Below are positions 16,977-25,811 of a stretch of DNA of 64,000 nucleotides, in pieces. The notes below the pieces were generated by a model, which was given only the letters and a program-made list of their open reading frames with translations, did not search any database and was not told the origin of the DNA. Each line of letters opens with the position of its first letter. Within the stretch, counting starts at the first letter, position 1. The position numbers and the translations under genes were made by a program. The stretch is from assembly GCF_036492835.1 (NCBI RefSeq), contig NZ_AP025314.1, positions 4,196,010 through 4,260,009 on the forward strand. The letters run 5' to 3'. The stretch is from Fulvitalea axinellae. GTDB lineage: Bacteria > Bacteroidota > Bacteroidia > Cytophagales > Cyclobacteriaceae.

Positions 16977-17279
16977 ATGATCGCACCGATAAAAATAACC
17001 CCGACGGCCGCTGTCGAGGTAAAGAAAATAATGGCCGGAAAGAATATTCCCGAAGGCTACTGCCTGCGCATTGACGTAAAAGGTGGCGGCGGTTGTGGCG
17101 GAGTAGGTTTCGTACTTGGCTTTGACAAGGAAAAGGAAGGCGACGACACGTTCGACATCGAAGGAATCCCGACTTTGATCGCCAAAAAAGCCACAATGTT
17201 CTTGCTGGGAAAGGTGGTGGATTTCCACGAGGGCAACGACTCCCGTGGCTTCTTCTTCCGCGACGAGAAGAAAGACTAA
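16977..17279 (+). CDS. HesB/IscA-like A-type protein lacking the C-terminal CGC motif
   Basis: I chose the ATG at 16977 (100 residues) since homologues begin at about MIAPIKITPTA. The fold signature is clear: an ITP.A...I helix, then LRIDVKGGGCG-like beta strands and a GF.F ending. A-type Fe-S carriers use three cysteines, one after the GGG segment and two in a C-terminal C-G-C. Here only C40 is in place; the C-terminus reads DSRGFFFRDEKKD. So cluster binding of the usual kind is doubtful, and it may be a scaffold-like relative. It is followed at once by a strong terminator. Confidence 0.8.
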   Translation: MIAPIKITPTAAVEVKKIMAGKNIPEGYCLRIDVKGGGGCGGVGFVLGFDKEKEGDDTFDIEGIPTLIAKKATMFLLGKVVDFHEGNDSRGFFFRDEKKD

Positions 17280-17291
17280 TCCACCAAAATC

Positions 17292-17329
17292 AAAAAAACG
17301 GCGCTTCCGAACCGGGAGCGCCGTTTTTT
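17292..17329. terminator. Bidirectional terminator between the HesB-like gene and cydB
   Basis: ACGGCGCTTCCG pairs with CGGGAGCGCCGT around a 2-3 base loop, with an A run before and a T run after. It serves the convergent HesB-like gene and cydB. Confidence 0.9.
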
Positions 17330-17347
17330 ATATCCATTTGCCAAGGA

Positions 17348-18424
17348 TCAATAACTGTGTTCGTTCAGAACCGTCTTGCCCCGGTATGTCCAGTAGATCA
17401 ATGACGTGTACACAATCACGAACGGCATACCCCAGATAGCGATGCTGAACATCGTCTTCAAAGTTGTCAGGGTAGAGGCCCCGTTATAAATATCCAGACT
17501 CATTGCCGGATCTTGCGACGACACCAAGATATTCGGGAAAATACCCAAAGCAAACAGGCCAACCAACGCGGCGATCGTACACGACGAAGAGACGAAAGCC
17601 TGATAAGGTTTGTTACGGAAAATACCCCTAGGAATATTGGCGATGGAAAGAACATTCAACAGAACGACAAACCAAGCCAGCACTGAAATCAGCGTCTGGT
17701 TTTCCATAATCAAATCATGAGTGGCCCCGATTGGCGCCACTTTACCGAAAGAAAAGTTCGCCACCATCTCCGGCTTCAGCCAAAGAGTAACACCCGTCAA
17801 CAACAGCAACAGTGTGATAAACGTGATATAAATCGGCTTGAACAAGCGTTGGACTTGCTGTTGCAATGGCCCGTGGGTTTTGATATTCAGATAAACGGCG
17901 CCTTGCAGGGCAAACATCACCGTATTGAACACTCCACACAGCAAGGCGTACGGATTAAGCAAATTCAGAAGTGTTCCCTGATACTCCTTGTCAGATCCTA
18001 TATTGATTCCCATCACGGCGTTGCCGATCGTAACGCCAAAAAGGAAACTGGCCAACAACGAACCCGCAAAGAACGCCCTGTCCCAATTTCCGCGCCAACG
18101 TTTACTCTTCTCCTTGCTCCGGAATTCCAGCGAAACCGCACGGAATATCAACGCAAAGAGCAAGAACATAAACGGAAGATAAAAACCCGAAAACGCCGTG
18201 GCGTAAATCTCCGGAAACGCGGCGAACAACGCCCCGCCGGCCGTAATCAGCCAAACCTCGTTGCCGTCCCAAACCGGGCCGATCGAGTTCATGAAAATCC
18301 GGCGATCATGATCGTTTTTGGCAAACAGGTGCAGAATTCCCACACCCAAATCAAAACCGTCGAGAATGGCGTAGCCTATCAACAGGCACCCCACCAACAT
18401 ATACCACACTACATTATAATCCAT
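17348..18424 (-). CDS. cydB: Cytochrome bd ubiquinol oxidase subunit II
   Basis: A membrane subunit of the high-affinity bd oxidase, which reduces oxygen with quinol. I start at the ATG at 18424 (358 residues, MDYNVVWYML), where CydB homologues begin; the open frame continues upstream through a hairpin repeat and is not coding. Several membrane helices are visible, along with the conserved LDGFDLGVGIL and GPVWDGNEVWLITAGGALFAAFP segments. It follows cydA by 127 bp, a wider gap than usual, filled by an imperfect inverted repeat. A terminator follows. Confidence 0.95.
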   Translation of the reverse strand: MDYNVVWYMLVGCLLIGYAILDGFDLGVGILHLFAKNDHDRRIFMNSIGPVWDGNEVWLITAGGALFAAFPEIYATAFSGFYLPFMFLLFALIFRAVSLEFRSKEKSKRWRGNWDRAFFAGSLLASFLFGVTIGNAVMGINIGSDKEYQGTLLNLLNPYALLCGVFNTVMFALQGAVYLNIKTHGPLQQQVQRLFKPIYITFITLLLLLTGVTLWLKPEMVANFSFGKVAPIGATHDLIMENQTLISVLAWFVVLLNVLSIANIPRGIFRNKPYQAFVSSSCTIAALVGLFALGIFPNILVSSQDPAMSLDIYNGASTLTTLKTMFSIAIWGMPFVIVYTSLIYWTYRGKTVLNEHSY

Positions 18425-18466
18425 ATCGAAATTCGGTATCTGTTTCAGTAAATTGAAAGTGGTGTT

Positions 18467-18546
18467 TAGGTATTGAGCTGAGGTATTAAGGATTAGACAT
18501 TGCTTCCATTTTATGCCTAATACCAAATACCTCAGACCCAATACCA
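18467..18546. repeat. REP-like imperfect inverted repeat between cydA and cydB
   Basis: Two 29-base arms (18467-18495 and 18518-18546) are about 80 percent reverse complements, separated by a 22-base loop. Each arm is built of GGTATT-type blocks (GAGGTATT, AGGTATTGAG). In the mRNA this would form a long stem between the two cistrons. It may be a mobile palindrome and may lower or tune cydB expression. Confidence 0.75.
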
Positions 18547-18551
18547 AAAAA

Positions 18552-19943
18552 CTATAGATCTTTGAACGGATCCACCATATGTTCCTCTTTGGAATAACCC
18601 GCCGCCGGCGCGTCTTCCAAATGGACAGGGCCGTGTTTTATTTCCTTGTCAAGCACATAAACCCAAACCAAGAACAGGCCTACGTACACGATAAAGAACA
18701 AGATAATCGAAGTAAGCACTTCCGGTCCGGTCACCGATTTTGAGATTCCTTCCGACGTACGCAGAAGCCCCTGAACCAGCCACGGTTGCCTTCCGCGTTC
18801 GGCCGTCAGCCAGCCCAACTGGTTCGCTATTACCGGCAGAATGACCGCACCTACATAGATTTTCATCATCCAGCGCTTCTCGAACAGCTTCTTCCTCCAC
18901 ATCAGAAACAGCGCGAACAGGTTCAGCCCGATAAAGAACATCCCGAGCGCCACCATGATATGGTAACTCTGGAAAACGGCGTTTACCGGCGGACGGTCCT
19001 CTTTCGGCACCTGGTCCAAACCTTTGATCACGCCCTCGGTAGTGCCGAAGGATAGAAAGCTCAGACCGCCCGGAATATAAATCCCCTTGGTCTCTTCGGC
19101 TTCCTCGTCTACCCAGCCCATGATATAGAGCGGAGCATTCGAGCGCGTTTCGTAAAGGCCTTCCATCGCCGCCATTTTGGCCGGCTGGAATTTGCGGACC
19201 ACCTGAGCGGAAATATCGCCCGTCACCAACTGCAACAATGAGGCTACCGTGGCCACGCCCAAAGCTATTTTGAATGAAGTTTTTCCAAACTCCACGTATT
19301 TCTTTTTTAGAAGATAATAAGCCGATACGCTAAGGATAAGAAAGGCTCCCTGGATAAAGGCCCCGACAAGCACGTGCTCAAATCGCGCCATGGATGACGG
19401 GTTGAAAACCATAGCCCAGAAATCGGTGATTACGGCGCGGGAATAGCCCGAATCGTCGGTGACGATACGGTAGGCCACCGGCGTCTGTTGCCAAGAATTG
19501 GCCACCACAATCCAAAACGCCGACATCATCGACCCTACAAAAACCATCAACGTTGAGAAAAGGTGCATGCCTTTGCTCACCCTATTCCAACCGAACAGGA
19601 GAATGGCCAAGAAACCAGATTCCAGAAAAAAAGCGAAGATCCCCTCCGCCGCCAACGGCGATCCGAAAATATCGCCCACAAACCTTGAATACGTGGCCCA
19701 GTTGGTCCCGAACTCAAATTCCATCACGATGCCCGTAGCCACGCCCACCGAGAAATTCGCCGCGAAAATCTTAATCCAGAAACGGGTTATTTTCTCGTAT
19801 ATCGGCTTTTTGGTCACCACAAACATGGTTTCGTAAATCACCAACAACAGCCCCATCCCGATACTAAACGGCGGAAAAATATAGTGGAACATGATAGTGA
19901 AGGCAAACTGGAGCCTCGACAGTAGTTCTACATCCAAACTCAT
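18552..19943 (-). CDS. cydA: Cytochrome bd ubiquinol oxidase subunit I
   Basis: Catalytic subunit of the bd oxidase, carrying the haems, 463 residues. The N-terminus LLSRLQFAFTIMFHYIFPPF with its haem-ligand His19 is typical, as are GWLTAERGRQPWLVQG near 370 and the Q-loop region between the sixth and seventh helices. It is the first recognised gene of the oxidase operon, with a small membrane gene 78 bp upstream on the same strand. Together with cydB it suggests respiration in low oxygen or resistance to nitric oxide and peroxide. Confidence 0.96.
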   Translation of the reverse strand: MSLDVELLSRLQFAFTIMFHYIFPPFSIGMGLLLVIYETMFVVTKKPIYEKITRFWIKIFAANFSVGVATGIVMEFEFGTNWATYSRFVGDIFGSPLAAEGIFAFFLESGFLAILLFGWNRVSKGMHLFSTLMVFVGSMMSAFWIVVANSWQQTPVAYRIVTDDSGYSRAVITDFWAMVFNPSSMARFEHVLVGAFIQGAFLILSVSAYYLLKKKYVEFGKTSFKIALGVATVASLLQLVTGDISAQVVRKFQPAKMAAMEGLYETRSNAPLYIMGWVDEEAEETKGIYIPGGLSFLSFGTTEGVIKGLDQVPKEDRPPVNAVFQSYHIMVALGMFFIGLNLFALFLMWRKKLFEKRWMMKIYVGAVILPVIANQLGWLTAERGRQPWLVQGLLRTSEGISKSVTGPEVLTSIILFFIVYVGLFLVWVYVLDKEIKHGPVHLEDAPAAGYSKEEHMVDPFKDL

Positions 19944-20021
19944 AAACTATGGCGTTTTGAAAGATATATGAAAGGCGCTTGTACACGGACGGCGAGTCCG
20001 GAAAAGGCGCATGAAAGTCAG

Positions 20022-20231
20022 TTAGTTCTTTTGGAGGAGTTTCCTGTAATAAATCCACAGAACTCCGACACAAAACACGATTCCCGTAATTAATTTCAGC
20101 ACCTTTTTTATCGGAAAGCCGTACACTTCGGCGGGAAGAAAAGGCAGATGCGTGGCCATCTTAAACGCCATCATACAAAGCATCACAAGAATAAATGTCT
20201 TCTTGGCCGGCACGTAATAATCGGGGTTCAT
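20022..20231 (-). CDS. Small two-helix membrane protein preceding cydA
   Basis: A 69-residue open frame with two hydrophobic segments (about 11-25 and 46-62) and a basic C-terminus YYRKLLQKN. It lies 78 bp upstream of cydA in the same direction. Small membrane proteins such as CydX or DUF4492 often accompany cyd genes, but the sequence here matches neither pattern I know. It could be an accessory subunit or an unrelated small gene. I keep it as probable because of its position and its well-formed helices. Confidence 0.55.
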   Translation of the reverse strand: MNPDYYVPAKKTFILVMLCMMAFKMATHLPFLPAEVYGFPIKKVLKLITGIVFCVGVLWIYYRKLLQKN

Positions 20232-20415
20232 AACGAATCGGATTTCGATTTCCTACCGAATCCGGAAACCAAGCGGAAAATTTAAGGCCTCCGGAAAACG
20301 GTCTCCGGCGGGCCTTTCCCGCCGTTTCGCACTCAAACAAAGGTAAGGACCGACCCTATGCGGGTAAAGCCAAAATAGGGCCATTCTTATCTAAAAAATC
20401 TATTGTACGATTAGG
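20232..20415. other. Promoter region of the cyd operon (no gene seen)
   Basis: The interval from 20232 to 20549 has no credible gene. It holds a GGCGGG/CCCGCC hairpin (about 20305-20324), the likely cyd promoter, and the ADP-ribosylglycohydrolase terminator described separately. Confidence 0.4.
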
Positions 20416-20444
20416 AAAAAAGAGCGTTTTATGAACATAAAACG
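20416..20444 (-). terminator. Terminator after the ADP-ribosylglycohydrolase gene
   Basis: A perfect 8-bp stem CGTTTTAT/ATAAAACG with a 4-base loop; on the minus strand it is followed by six T. It lies about 105 bp after the stop codon of the gene to its right. Confidence 0.65.
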
Positions 20445-20549
20445 ATAAAAATACATCGAAAAGCGAGAGAGCAAAATCAATTATGGAAACAGTGAATTTC
20501 TTGTTGAAAAATCCATAAAAACGAACACAAGGCCACTCCTGAAAAAAAG

Positions 20550-21518
20550 TCAGCACAGTTCCTCTTTGGCGTATTTTCGGCTGATCTTTTCACCAAGTGC
20601 GACAATATCCTCAAGCCTTGCCAGAGACGCTCTCCAAAAAACAGGAATATTATCCACACCAAAATACAACCCGGCCAATCCGCCGGAAATCGCCGCCGTG
20701 GTGTCCGTATCGTGTCCCAAGTTGACGGACTTCAACACAACCTCCTCGTAAGTCTCCGATTTTAACAAACACCAAAGCGAAGCTTCCAAAGACTCTATAA
20801 CATATCCGCCCGAAAGCAAATCCTCATACGCGAGTTTCCTAATGTCGGATTGTATTACACGATTGAACTTTTCCCTTTCCGAATCAGCGAAATCTATCGC
20901 CTCCCAAAGTTCCAGTATATTGTCTCGCATTGCGGAATAAGCCTCGTCCGGACTTTTTCCGTCCAACAGATATTCCACCACCTTCAGATAAACCAAACAA
21001 CTCATTCCCGCACGAACATGACGATGGGTCAAGGCTGAATTCTCCCAAACAATCCGGAATTGCTCATCGATTTCTTTTCCACGTATTTCGAATACCAAAG
21101 GAAGAATCCTCATCAAAGAACCGTTTCCGTTATCGGATTCCACGGCGCCGTATTTCAACGAAGCCAAAGCGGACTCTCCTTCCTCCAAAACAGTTTCAAG
21201 TCTGCTGATAGATTTGGCGGTAGTAATCCCGATATCGAACACCTCGTTTCTCGCTGTCCAATACGATTCTTTTTTCCAACGTATAAAATTACTCGCTACG
21301 GATTCCAGGTTATATCCCGACAGCATCGCCTCGGCAAGGCAGAAAGTCATCGAACTGTCATCAGACCACGTTCCGGGCGGTTGGTGATGCGTTCCGTACC
21401 CGACCATCTCTTTAGCCGGATTTTTTCTCATTTCCTCTCTTGTCAAAAATTCGAACGGAACACCTACGGCATCGCCCACGGCAAGCCCTACAAGCATTCC
21501 CACTGCCTGATTATCCAT
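20550..21518 (-). CDS. ADP-ribosylglycohydrolase family protein
   Basis: A 322-residue protein of the DraG/ARH fold, which removes ADP-ribose from proteins or related substrates using two magnesium ions. Metal-site residues are visible in TWSDDSSM (50-57, Asp53-Asp54) and in the C-terminal GHDTDTTAAISGGLAGLYFG (about 267-286). The N-terminal GLAVGDAVGVPFE is typical. No ADP-ribosyltransferase gene is adjacent, so the target is unknown; some family members are catalytically repurposed, but here the ligand residues look complete. Confidence 0.9.
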   Translation of the reverse strand: MDNQAVGMLVGLAVGDAVGVPFEFLTREEMRKNPAKEMVGYGTHHQPPGTWSDDSSMTFCLAEAMLSGYNLESVASNFIRWKKESYWTARNEVFDIGITTAKSISRLETVLEEGESALASLKYGAVESDNGNGSLMRILPLVFEIRGKEIDEQFRIVWENSALTHRHVRAGMSCLVYLKVVEYLLDGKSPDEAYSAMRDNILELWEAIDFADSEREKFNRVIQSDIRKLAYEDLLSGGYVIESLEASLWCLLKSETYEEVVLKSVNLGHDTDTTAAISGGLAGLYFGVDNIPVFWRASLARLEDIVALGEKISRKYAKEELC

Positions 21519-21569
21519 AAAGCAATAATTATTGAAAAACTGAAACGATGCGACTATTTGCGGAAAGAA

Positions 21570-21800
21570 TTATTTCACGGAACTCTGAAGCTGTCCGTTT
21601 TTCACACAAGATTTTTTAGCCAAAAAATAAAGCGCCGGCCCCAGCAACGGCGTAACCATCACGGCCAACAAAACTCCCGGCAAAGCCCACGGCTTACTAA
21701 ACCGCGTGCGCGAAACGTCCATGAGCGCAAGCCCCCAAAGCGAAAGCGTGAGAAAAAGCAAGGTCACGGAAAGTACGGTGGCGATATCTGGAAAAACCAT
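21570..21800 (-). CDS. Small membrane protein with PLDc_N-type domain
   Basis: From the ATG at 21800 this encodes 76 residues: one membrane helix, a short loop, then PGVLLAVMVTPLLGPALYFLAKK, which is the PLDc_N pattern (W...P..G..lYF). The open frame extends to 21935, but the extra 45 residues lack this character and I exclude them. PLDc_N proteins are small membrane proteins related to the N-terminus of cardiolipin synthases, with no known enzymatic role alone. It follows the ADP-ribosylglycohydrolase start by 51 bp on the same strand. Confidence 0.65.
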   Translation of the reverse strand: MVFPDIATVLSVTLLFLTLSLWGLALMDVSRTRFSKPWALPGVLLAVMVTPLLGPALYFLAKKSCVKNGQLQSSVK

Positions 21801-22040
21801 GGTGAACAAAATAATGCTTTCGATAAAAACGAAACCGGCACCTTGCCGCTCAATTACGCTTACGAATCCCGGACAAAACCGTTCCGGAATTTCCGTAACC
21901 GGGACTTTTGCCTTTTTTTCGGTTACTCCCGACAAAAATCAAAGACGAACTCCAAAAAAAGCAAGACTTTAACAGAAATGGAAAAATCACACTGATAATT
22001 TTCAGATCTTTTTGAGCGATAGTTATTTATGAACAAATCA

Positions 22041-24104
22041 TCATGAAGTTTTTTTCTTCTTCTTTTTTTTCTTTTTCGATACCGAAACCTCTTCTCCGCC
22101 CCCTTCAGCCACCTCAGACGACGTGGACGGCCCAGTAACCTCGACCGTGACACCCGGCGTAAGAGCCACCTCCAACGCCGACAAAAAATCCGAAAACCTA
22201 TGCTCGGGAGGTATGAGGTCCCGACCCGGCGAAAAACTTTCGATTTCGGGAACTTTCGGCACTGCCCCGGCCACCGGACTCACTTTTTGCCACAACACCC
22301 GCCACTCTTCCTCGCCAAACGAATATGTGGCCTCCACCAGAAAGCGGACACGATCCAATAAGCCGTGGAAATAGTCGATATGCTCTTGCACCCTGCCATA
22401 CACAAAATCCTGACGGGCGAGCAGAGCCAGCACATCCGCCGTGGAACGAAGCGACTCGGGCATCAGCGCATAGCGGTCTTGGCGACGCAGAAGATTCGCA
22501 AGGTTGATATAATTGTAAAAACTGTCAAACACCGGAAAAAACGGCGGACAAATGCGTTTGCAAACCGCCGACAAGTGATTGGCGTAATTCAGTGTCATGC
22601 CGAAATATTCTTGCACTCGCAACTTACGGTACGTGACTCCCGTGGAGCGCAACGACAAAGCCACGGCCGTGCGGAACAGCTTGCGATCAGTCTCTTTTTC
22701 GGGAAAAATATGGGCGGGAAAGAATTCCCCCGGCCCCAAACGATGTAGGCCCGTCGGTATCAATTCGTCGCTGTCCTTGCCCAAGGCCTCCAAATTCGAC
22801 GACAACAGCTCGTGCGCCCGCTTTTTGCGCACCGTTCCCTCAAGCACCGAAAACAGCAACGACCGCGCTTTTCCCATCCTGTCGGCCAAGTTTTTCACTT
22901 TGCCCATCATTAGGGTATTTTGTCGCAAGCCGGCCTCACTTTTTCCTTTGCCGAAAATATTGTAATACTTTACAATTTCCCACAGTCCGGCGTCATCCGC
23001 TTTTTCCAAGGTCACATTTTCGGTAAGCAGATCGAAATCCGGAATATCCAACGCCTCTTCCCACTCCCGCATAAGCTCTGTCCGTCCGTTTTCTTTCACC
23101 GTGGGAAGCACTTTCTCCGCCTTACGCACACTCGGCGACGCCGACGGCGACTTTTTCTCAACCTCCGCCAACATCGCTGCCCAATCTTCCTCCGTTTCCA
23201 GGCTCTCTGTAGACCCGCCTGATTTGATTGGTGCTTTTTTCTTTTTCCGCCTCGGCGAAGCGGATTTTGGAGGCGTGAGATCGGAAGCGGATTTTACACG
23301 ATCCAAATCCGGCATCCGGGGCTTAGCCAATGGGGTCAGGGATGTTTCTGAATGAGATGAATGAGTCAAGCTCAAATCCTCCATCGCTCCGGAAAAACCC
23401 TCCGGCAACTCAAAACGCCGTAAAGGCTTTGGTGTGGATACGGGCGTACTTCCTTCCGAACGCGTAGTAGGCACTGTCAAAGTCTTCGTCGAAACCTTCT
23501 TTTCAGCGCCGGGAGAATCTGCTCCAAAAAAACGTTCCTCTTTACGGATTCCTTCCAGCGTACGCCCTCTGGCATCGGCAAATTCAAGACGAAGCCCCAA
23601 GCCAGATATCCATTTCCGGATATCGGACAAAACCTTTATGATTTGGTCGGGAAATTCGCTCTCGGCCACCATCAGCCCCGTACCGGCATCGTAAAACGGA
23701 ATCCGCAACCCGTATTCGCCAAAGCTGTAATGCGCATGGCGAAACTCCACCACCATAGCTCCCGTGCGCCTATCGCGGTAAGTGCGTTCCAGGTCAATAG
23801 TCAGATGCGGGTATTTTCCGCCTGGAACTATCATAGCTTGGCGCATGGAGCTGACCTGAAATTTGGAGACGGGATTTTTCTCCAAGGCATTGGTCCAAGT
23901 AGCGCCGGAGATTTGTTTTCTGACACACTGCACCGGCCCTTTTTCAGAAACATAAGCCGGGGCGGGCGGAACTTTCCCTTGTCCGCCAGAGCTTATTCCC
24001 GAACGGAATCCGGGGACGCTATGTGGCAAACGGATTTTCAAAAAATGGAAATAACGACCATGATTGTAAGGAATACGAGGCTCAAACGAAGATATATCGG
24101 ACAC
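22041..24104 (-). CDS. Orphan 687-residue protein with low-complexity linker and poly-lysine tail
   Basis: Starts with GTG at 24104. Residues about 55-190 appear folded; a Ser/Pro/Lys-rich linker spans about 205-345, and residues about 345-640 form a largely helical domain. The C-terminus is a run of ten lysines before T-S. I recognise no domain. The N-terminal stretch (PPAPAYVSEKGPVQCV) recalls the N-termini of some secreted polymorphic-toxin-like proteins in Bacteroidota, but this is a weak resemblance. The start codon is uncertain. The gene is not in an obvious operon; an alpha/beta hydrolase gene ends 31 bp away. Confidence 0.55.
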   Translation of the reverse strand: MSDISSFEPRIPYNHGRYFHFLKIRLPHSVPGFRSGISSGGQGKVPPAPAYVSEKGPVQCVRKQISGATWTNALEKNPVSKFQVSSMRQAMIVPGGKYPHLTIDLERTYRDRRTGAMVVEFRHAHYSFGEYGLRIPFYDAGTGLMVAESEFPDQIIKVLSDIRKWISGLGLRLEFADARGRTLEGIRKEERFFGADSPGAEKKVSTKTLTVPTTRSEGSTPVSTPKPLRRFELPEGFSGAMEDLSLTHSSHSETSLTPLAKPRMPDLDRVKSASDLTPPKSASPRRKKKKAPIKSGGSTESLETEEDWAAMLAEVEKKSPSASPSVRKAEKVLPTVKENGRTELMREWEEALDIPDFDLLTENVTLEKADDAGLWEIVKYYNIFGKGKSEAGLRQNTLMMGKVKNLADRMGKARSLLFSVLEGTVRKKRAHELLSSNLEALGKDSDELIPTGLHRLGPGEFFPAHIFPEKETDRKLFRTAVALSLRSTGVTYRKLRVQEYFGMTLNYANHLSAVCKRICPPFFPVFDSFYNYINLANLLRRQDRYALMPESLRSTADVLALLARQDFVYGRVQEHIDYFHGLLDRVRFLVEATYSFGEEEWRVLWQKVSPVAGAVPKVPEIESFSPGRDLIPPEHRFSDFLSALEVALTPGVTVEVTGPSTSSEVAEGGGEEVSVSKKKKKKKKKTS

Positions 24105-24135
24105 TGGGAAACAGGCCTGATATTACCAACAGAAA

Positions 24136-24693
24136 TCACGCCTTGGGCAAATCTCCGACTAAGTCGGCTTCCAGTATTTCCTCCGCAATTTTCGAGGCGA
24201 ACTTTTCTTCCATATACAAAGCGTGTCCACCGCCGGAAATAACCCGCAATGAAGTCCCTGTTCTCTCCGCCCAATCTTCGTCGGGACAGTATGGGTCTTC
24301 GCTTCCGAAATACAGGCTGGTTTTTACCGGGAAAAGTTCTTTTTCATAACGCAAACGTGTGGAAGACACCGCAAAAAGACCGGCGCAGTCCAAACCGAGA
24401 AATACCGATCGCCAAGCCACCGCCCCGCCTACGCTAAAAGCCAAAACGTAGACTTTTTCCGTAACCGTTTCGGACAGTTTCTTCGCTGCACGCTCTATTC
24501 CGCCGTCCACAAACTGCCGATGCAACGCCTCTTGCGTATAATCGTCTTTGCGGACGTCACCCAATTCACAGCAATCAAAGTATTCGCAACGAAACTTTTG
24601 GTCCAATACCGGAGCGTAAAAGTCCAGCCAGCCGGAGCGCTCACGGCCCCAGAGGTCCGAGAGGATGATTAGGCGGGGTTTTGAATTATTCAT
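24136..24693 (-). CDS. Alpha/beta hydrolase
   Basis: I start at the ATG at 24693 (185 residues, MNNSKPRLIILSDLWG) because the upstream extension is hydrophobic and AT-rich. The catalytic order is Ser in AFSVGGAV, Asp in GSEDPYCPDE, and His in GGGHALY. The nucleophile elbow reads F-S-V-G-G, lacking the first glycine of G-x-S-x-G. Such small hydrolases are often esterases; the substrate is unknown. It lies upstream of the 687-residue orphan gene on the same strand. Confidence 0.8.
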   Translation of the reverse strand: MNNSKPRLIILSDLWGRERSGWLDFYAPVLDQKFRCEYFDCCELGDVRKDDYTQEALHRQFVDGGIERAAKKLSETVTEKVYVLAFSVGGAVAWRSVFLGLDCAGLFAVSSTRLRYEKELFPVKTSLYFGSEDPYCPDEDWAERTGTSLRVISGGGHALYMEEKFASKIAEEILEADLVGDLPKA

Positions 24694-25027
24694 TTTTGAA
24701 ATAATAAAATTGATTTCACAATCTATATAAATAGCGTAAGGCAAAAGTATTATCGCAGCAACAGCGAGCACCTCTCCAGATTTTCTTTATACGCTAACTT
24801 ACCGGTTTTACCGAAAATTAAAAATCGACTAAAAGCCCCAATAATACCATTTTCAGTTCACAACTGAAGTAATCCCAATATTCCCTTTACGGAACCAACC
24901 CTCCCAAATAATAATTATTTCGAATCCAAAACGGGCCTTACGCAACCAACTGCAACTCAACTATGTCATAAAATGGAAAACGATAATCATCCTTTATTAC
25001 CTTTCTGTACTTACAAAACCAACTACA
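24694..25027. other. Intergenic region without a recognised gene
   Basis: This 334-bp AT-rich gap separates the minus-strand hydrolase from a plus-strand run of small genes. It must hold two divergent promoters. I see no RNA gene, repeat or open frame of note. Confidence 0.5.
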
Positions 25028-25525
25028 ATGAAACGCCTCCTAATTCCGCTTCTACTTTTCATCCTAATTAACTACACATGGTGCCCGGCACAAATCACCG
25101 GCAAGGGAATCAGCTATATCGCCTTCCGGCTTGATCATTCCATGCGCATACCGAATCATTCCGTAACCGTAGAAATAATCAACCGACGGAAAGATGTGGA
25201 AGTAAACGTAATCTCCATCCCCAAAACCGACGACATTATCTGGCAACAAACCGCCGTAGACACCACCTTCAACATCAGCAAGAAAAAGTTCGAAACGATT
25301 GCCAACAAAGTAAGAACACTTAGGGGTGTTGACCTTGAAAAATCTATTGTGACGGGATTAGACGGATATAGGAGTTCCATTGAATTCGGGTCTTACCAAA
25401 ACAAAATCACTTATACGTTTTGGTCGCCAAATTTAAATACGAAAGAAAGAGGCCTTTCTGACTTTTTAAATCTATGTAAGGACATTATTAAAGTCGGCAA
25501 GCTGAGGCGAAACGAGGTTCTTTAA
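25028..25525 (+). CDS. Exported hypothetical protein
   Basis: A 165-residue protein with a clear N-terminal signal sequence (about 1-22, cleavage near CPAQ). The mature part is mixed alpha/beta with no motif that I recognise. It opens the plus-strand run of small genes that continues to 38.1 kb. A short hairpin follows its stop. Confidence 0.6.
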   Translation: MKRLLIPLLLFILINYTWCPAQITGKGISYIAFRLDHSMRIPNHSVTVEIINRRKDVEVNVISIPKTDDIIWQQTAVDTTFNISKKKFETIANKVRTLRGVDLEKSIVTGLDGYRSSIEFGSYQNKITYTFWSPNLNTKERGLSDFLNLCKDIIKVGKLRRNEVL

Positions 25526-25529
25526 ACGG

Positions 25530-25554
25530 TTAACCCGGCTAACGCCGGAGTTAA
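25530..25554. other. Short hairpin after the exported hypothetical gene
   Basis: TTAACCCGGC pairs with GCCGGAGTTAA (one bulge) around loop TAAC. No T run follows, so it is a weak terminator at best. It superficially recalls an attC-like core but is far too short and stands alone. Confidence 0.4.
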
Positions 25555-25811
25555 GCAATAGGGCTTCTGTTCTGGCGACACAAAAACTCACTGAAAACCT
25601 TCATTCTACGTTCACCAAGACCGTCTTCCAATGTTAACCCATCACCACCAGCTAAAAACAAAGCCGTTTTTTGTATTTAAACATTTCATGATTAGTTTTA
25701 ATCCAGAACATAGGCATAGATTTTAACCAATAAGATTCCGTGCCTGAGTTTTCATATTTTGAATTTTTAAAAACTGCACAGCGTACAAACGCTGTATAAC
25801 TTTTTTTCAAA

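Noticed and set aside
18425..18547. Extended N-terminus of CydB
   Set aside because: The frame runs through an inverted repeat; homologues begin at the ATG at 18424.
20356..20556. Small protein of 66 codons on the minus strand
   Set aside because: It overlaps the terminator and the end of the ADP-ribosylglycohydrolase gene and has no coding character.
25530..25554. Integron attC site
   Set aside because: Only a 25-bp hairpin, without the paired core sites and size of attC, and no similar site follows the other genes of the run.
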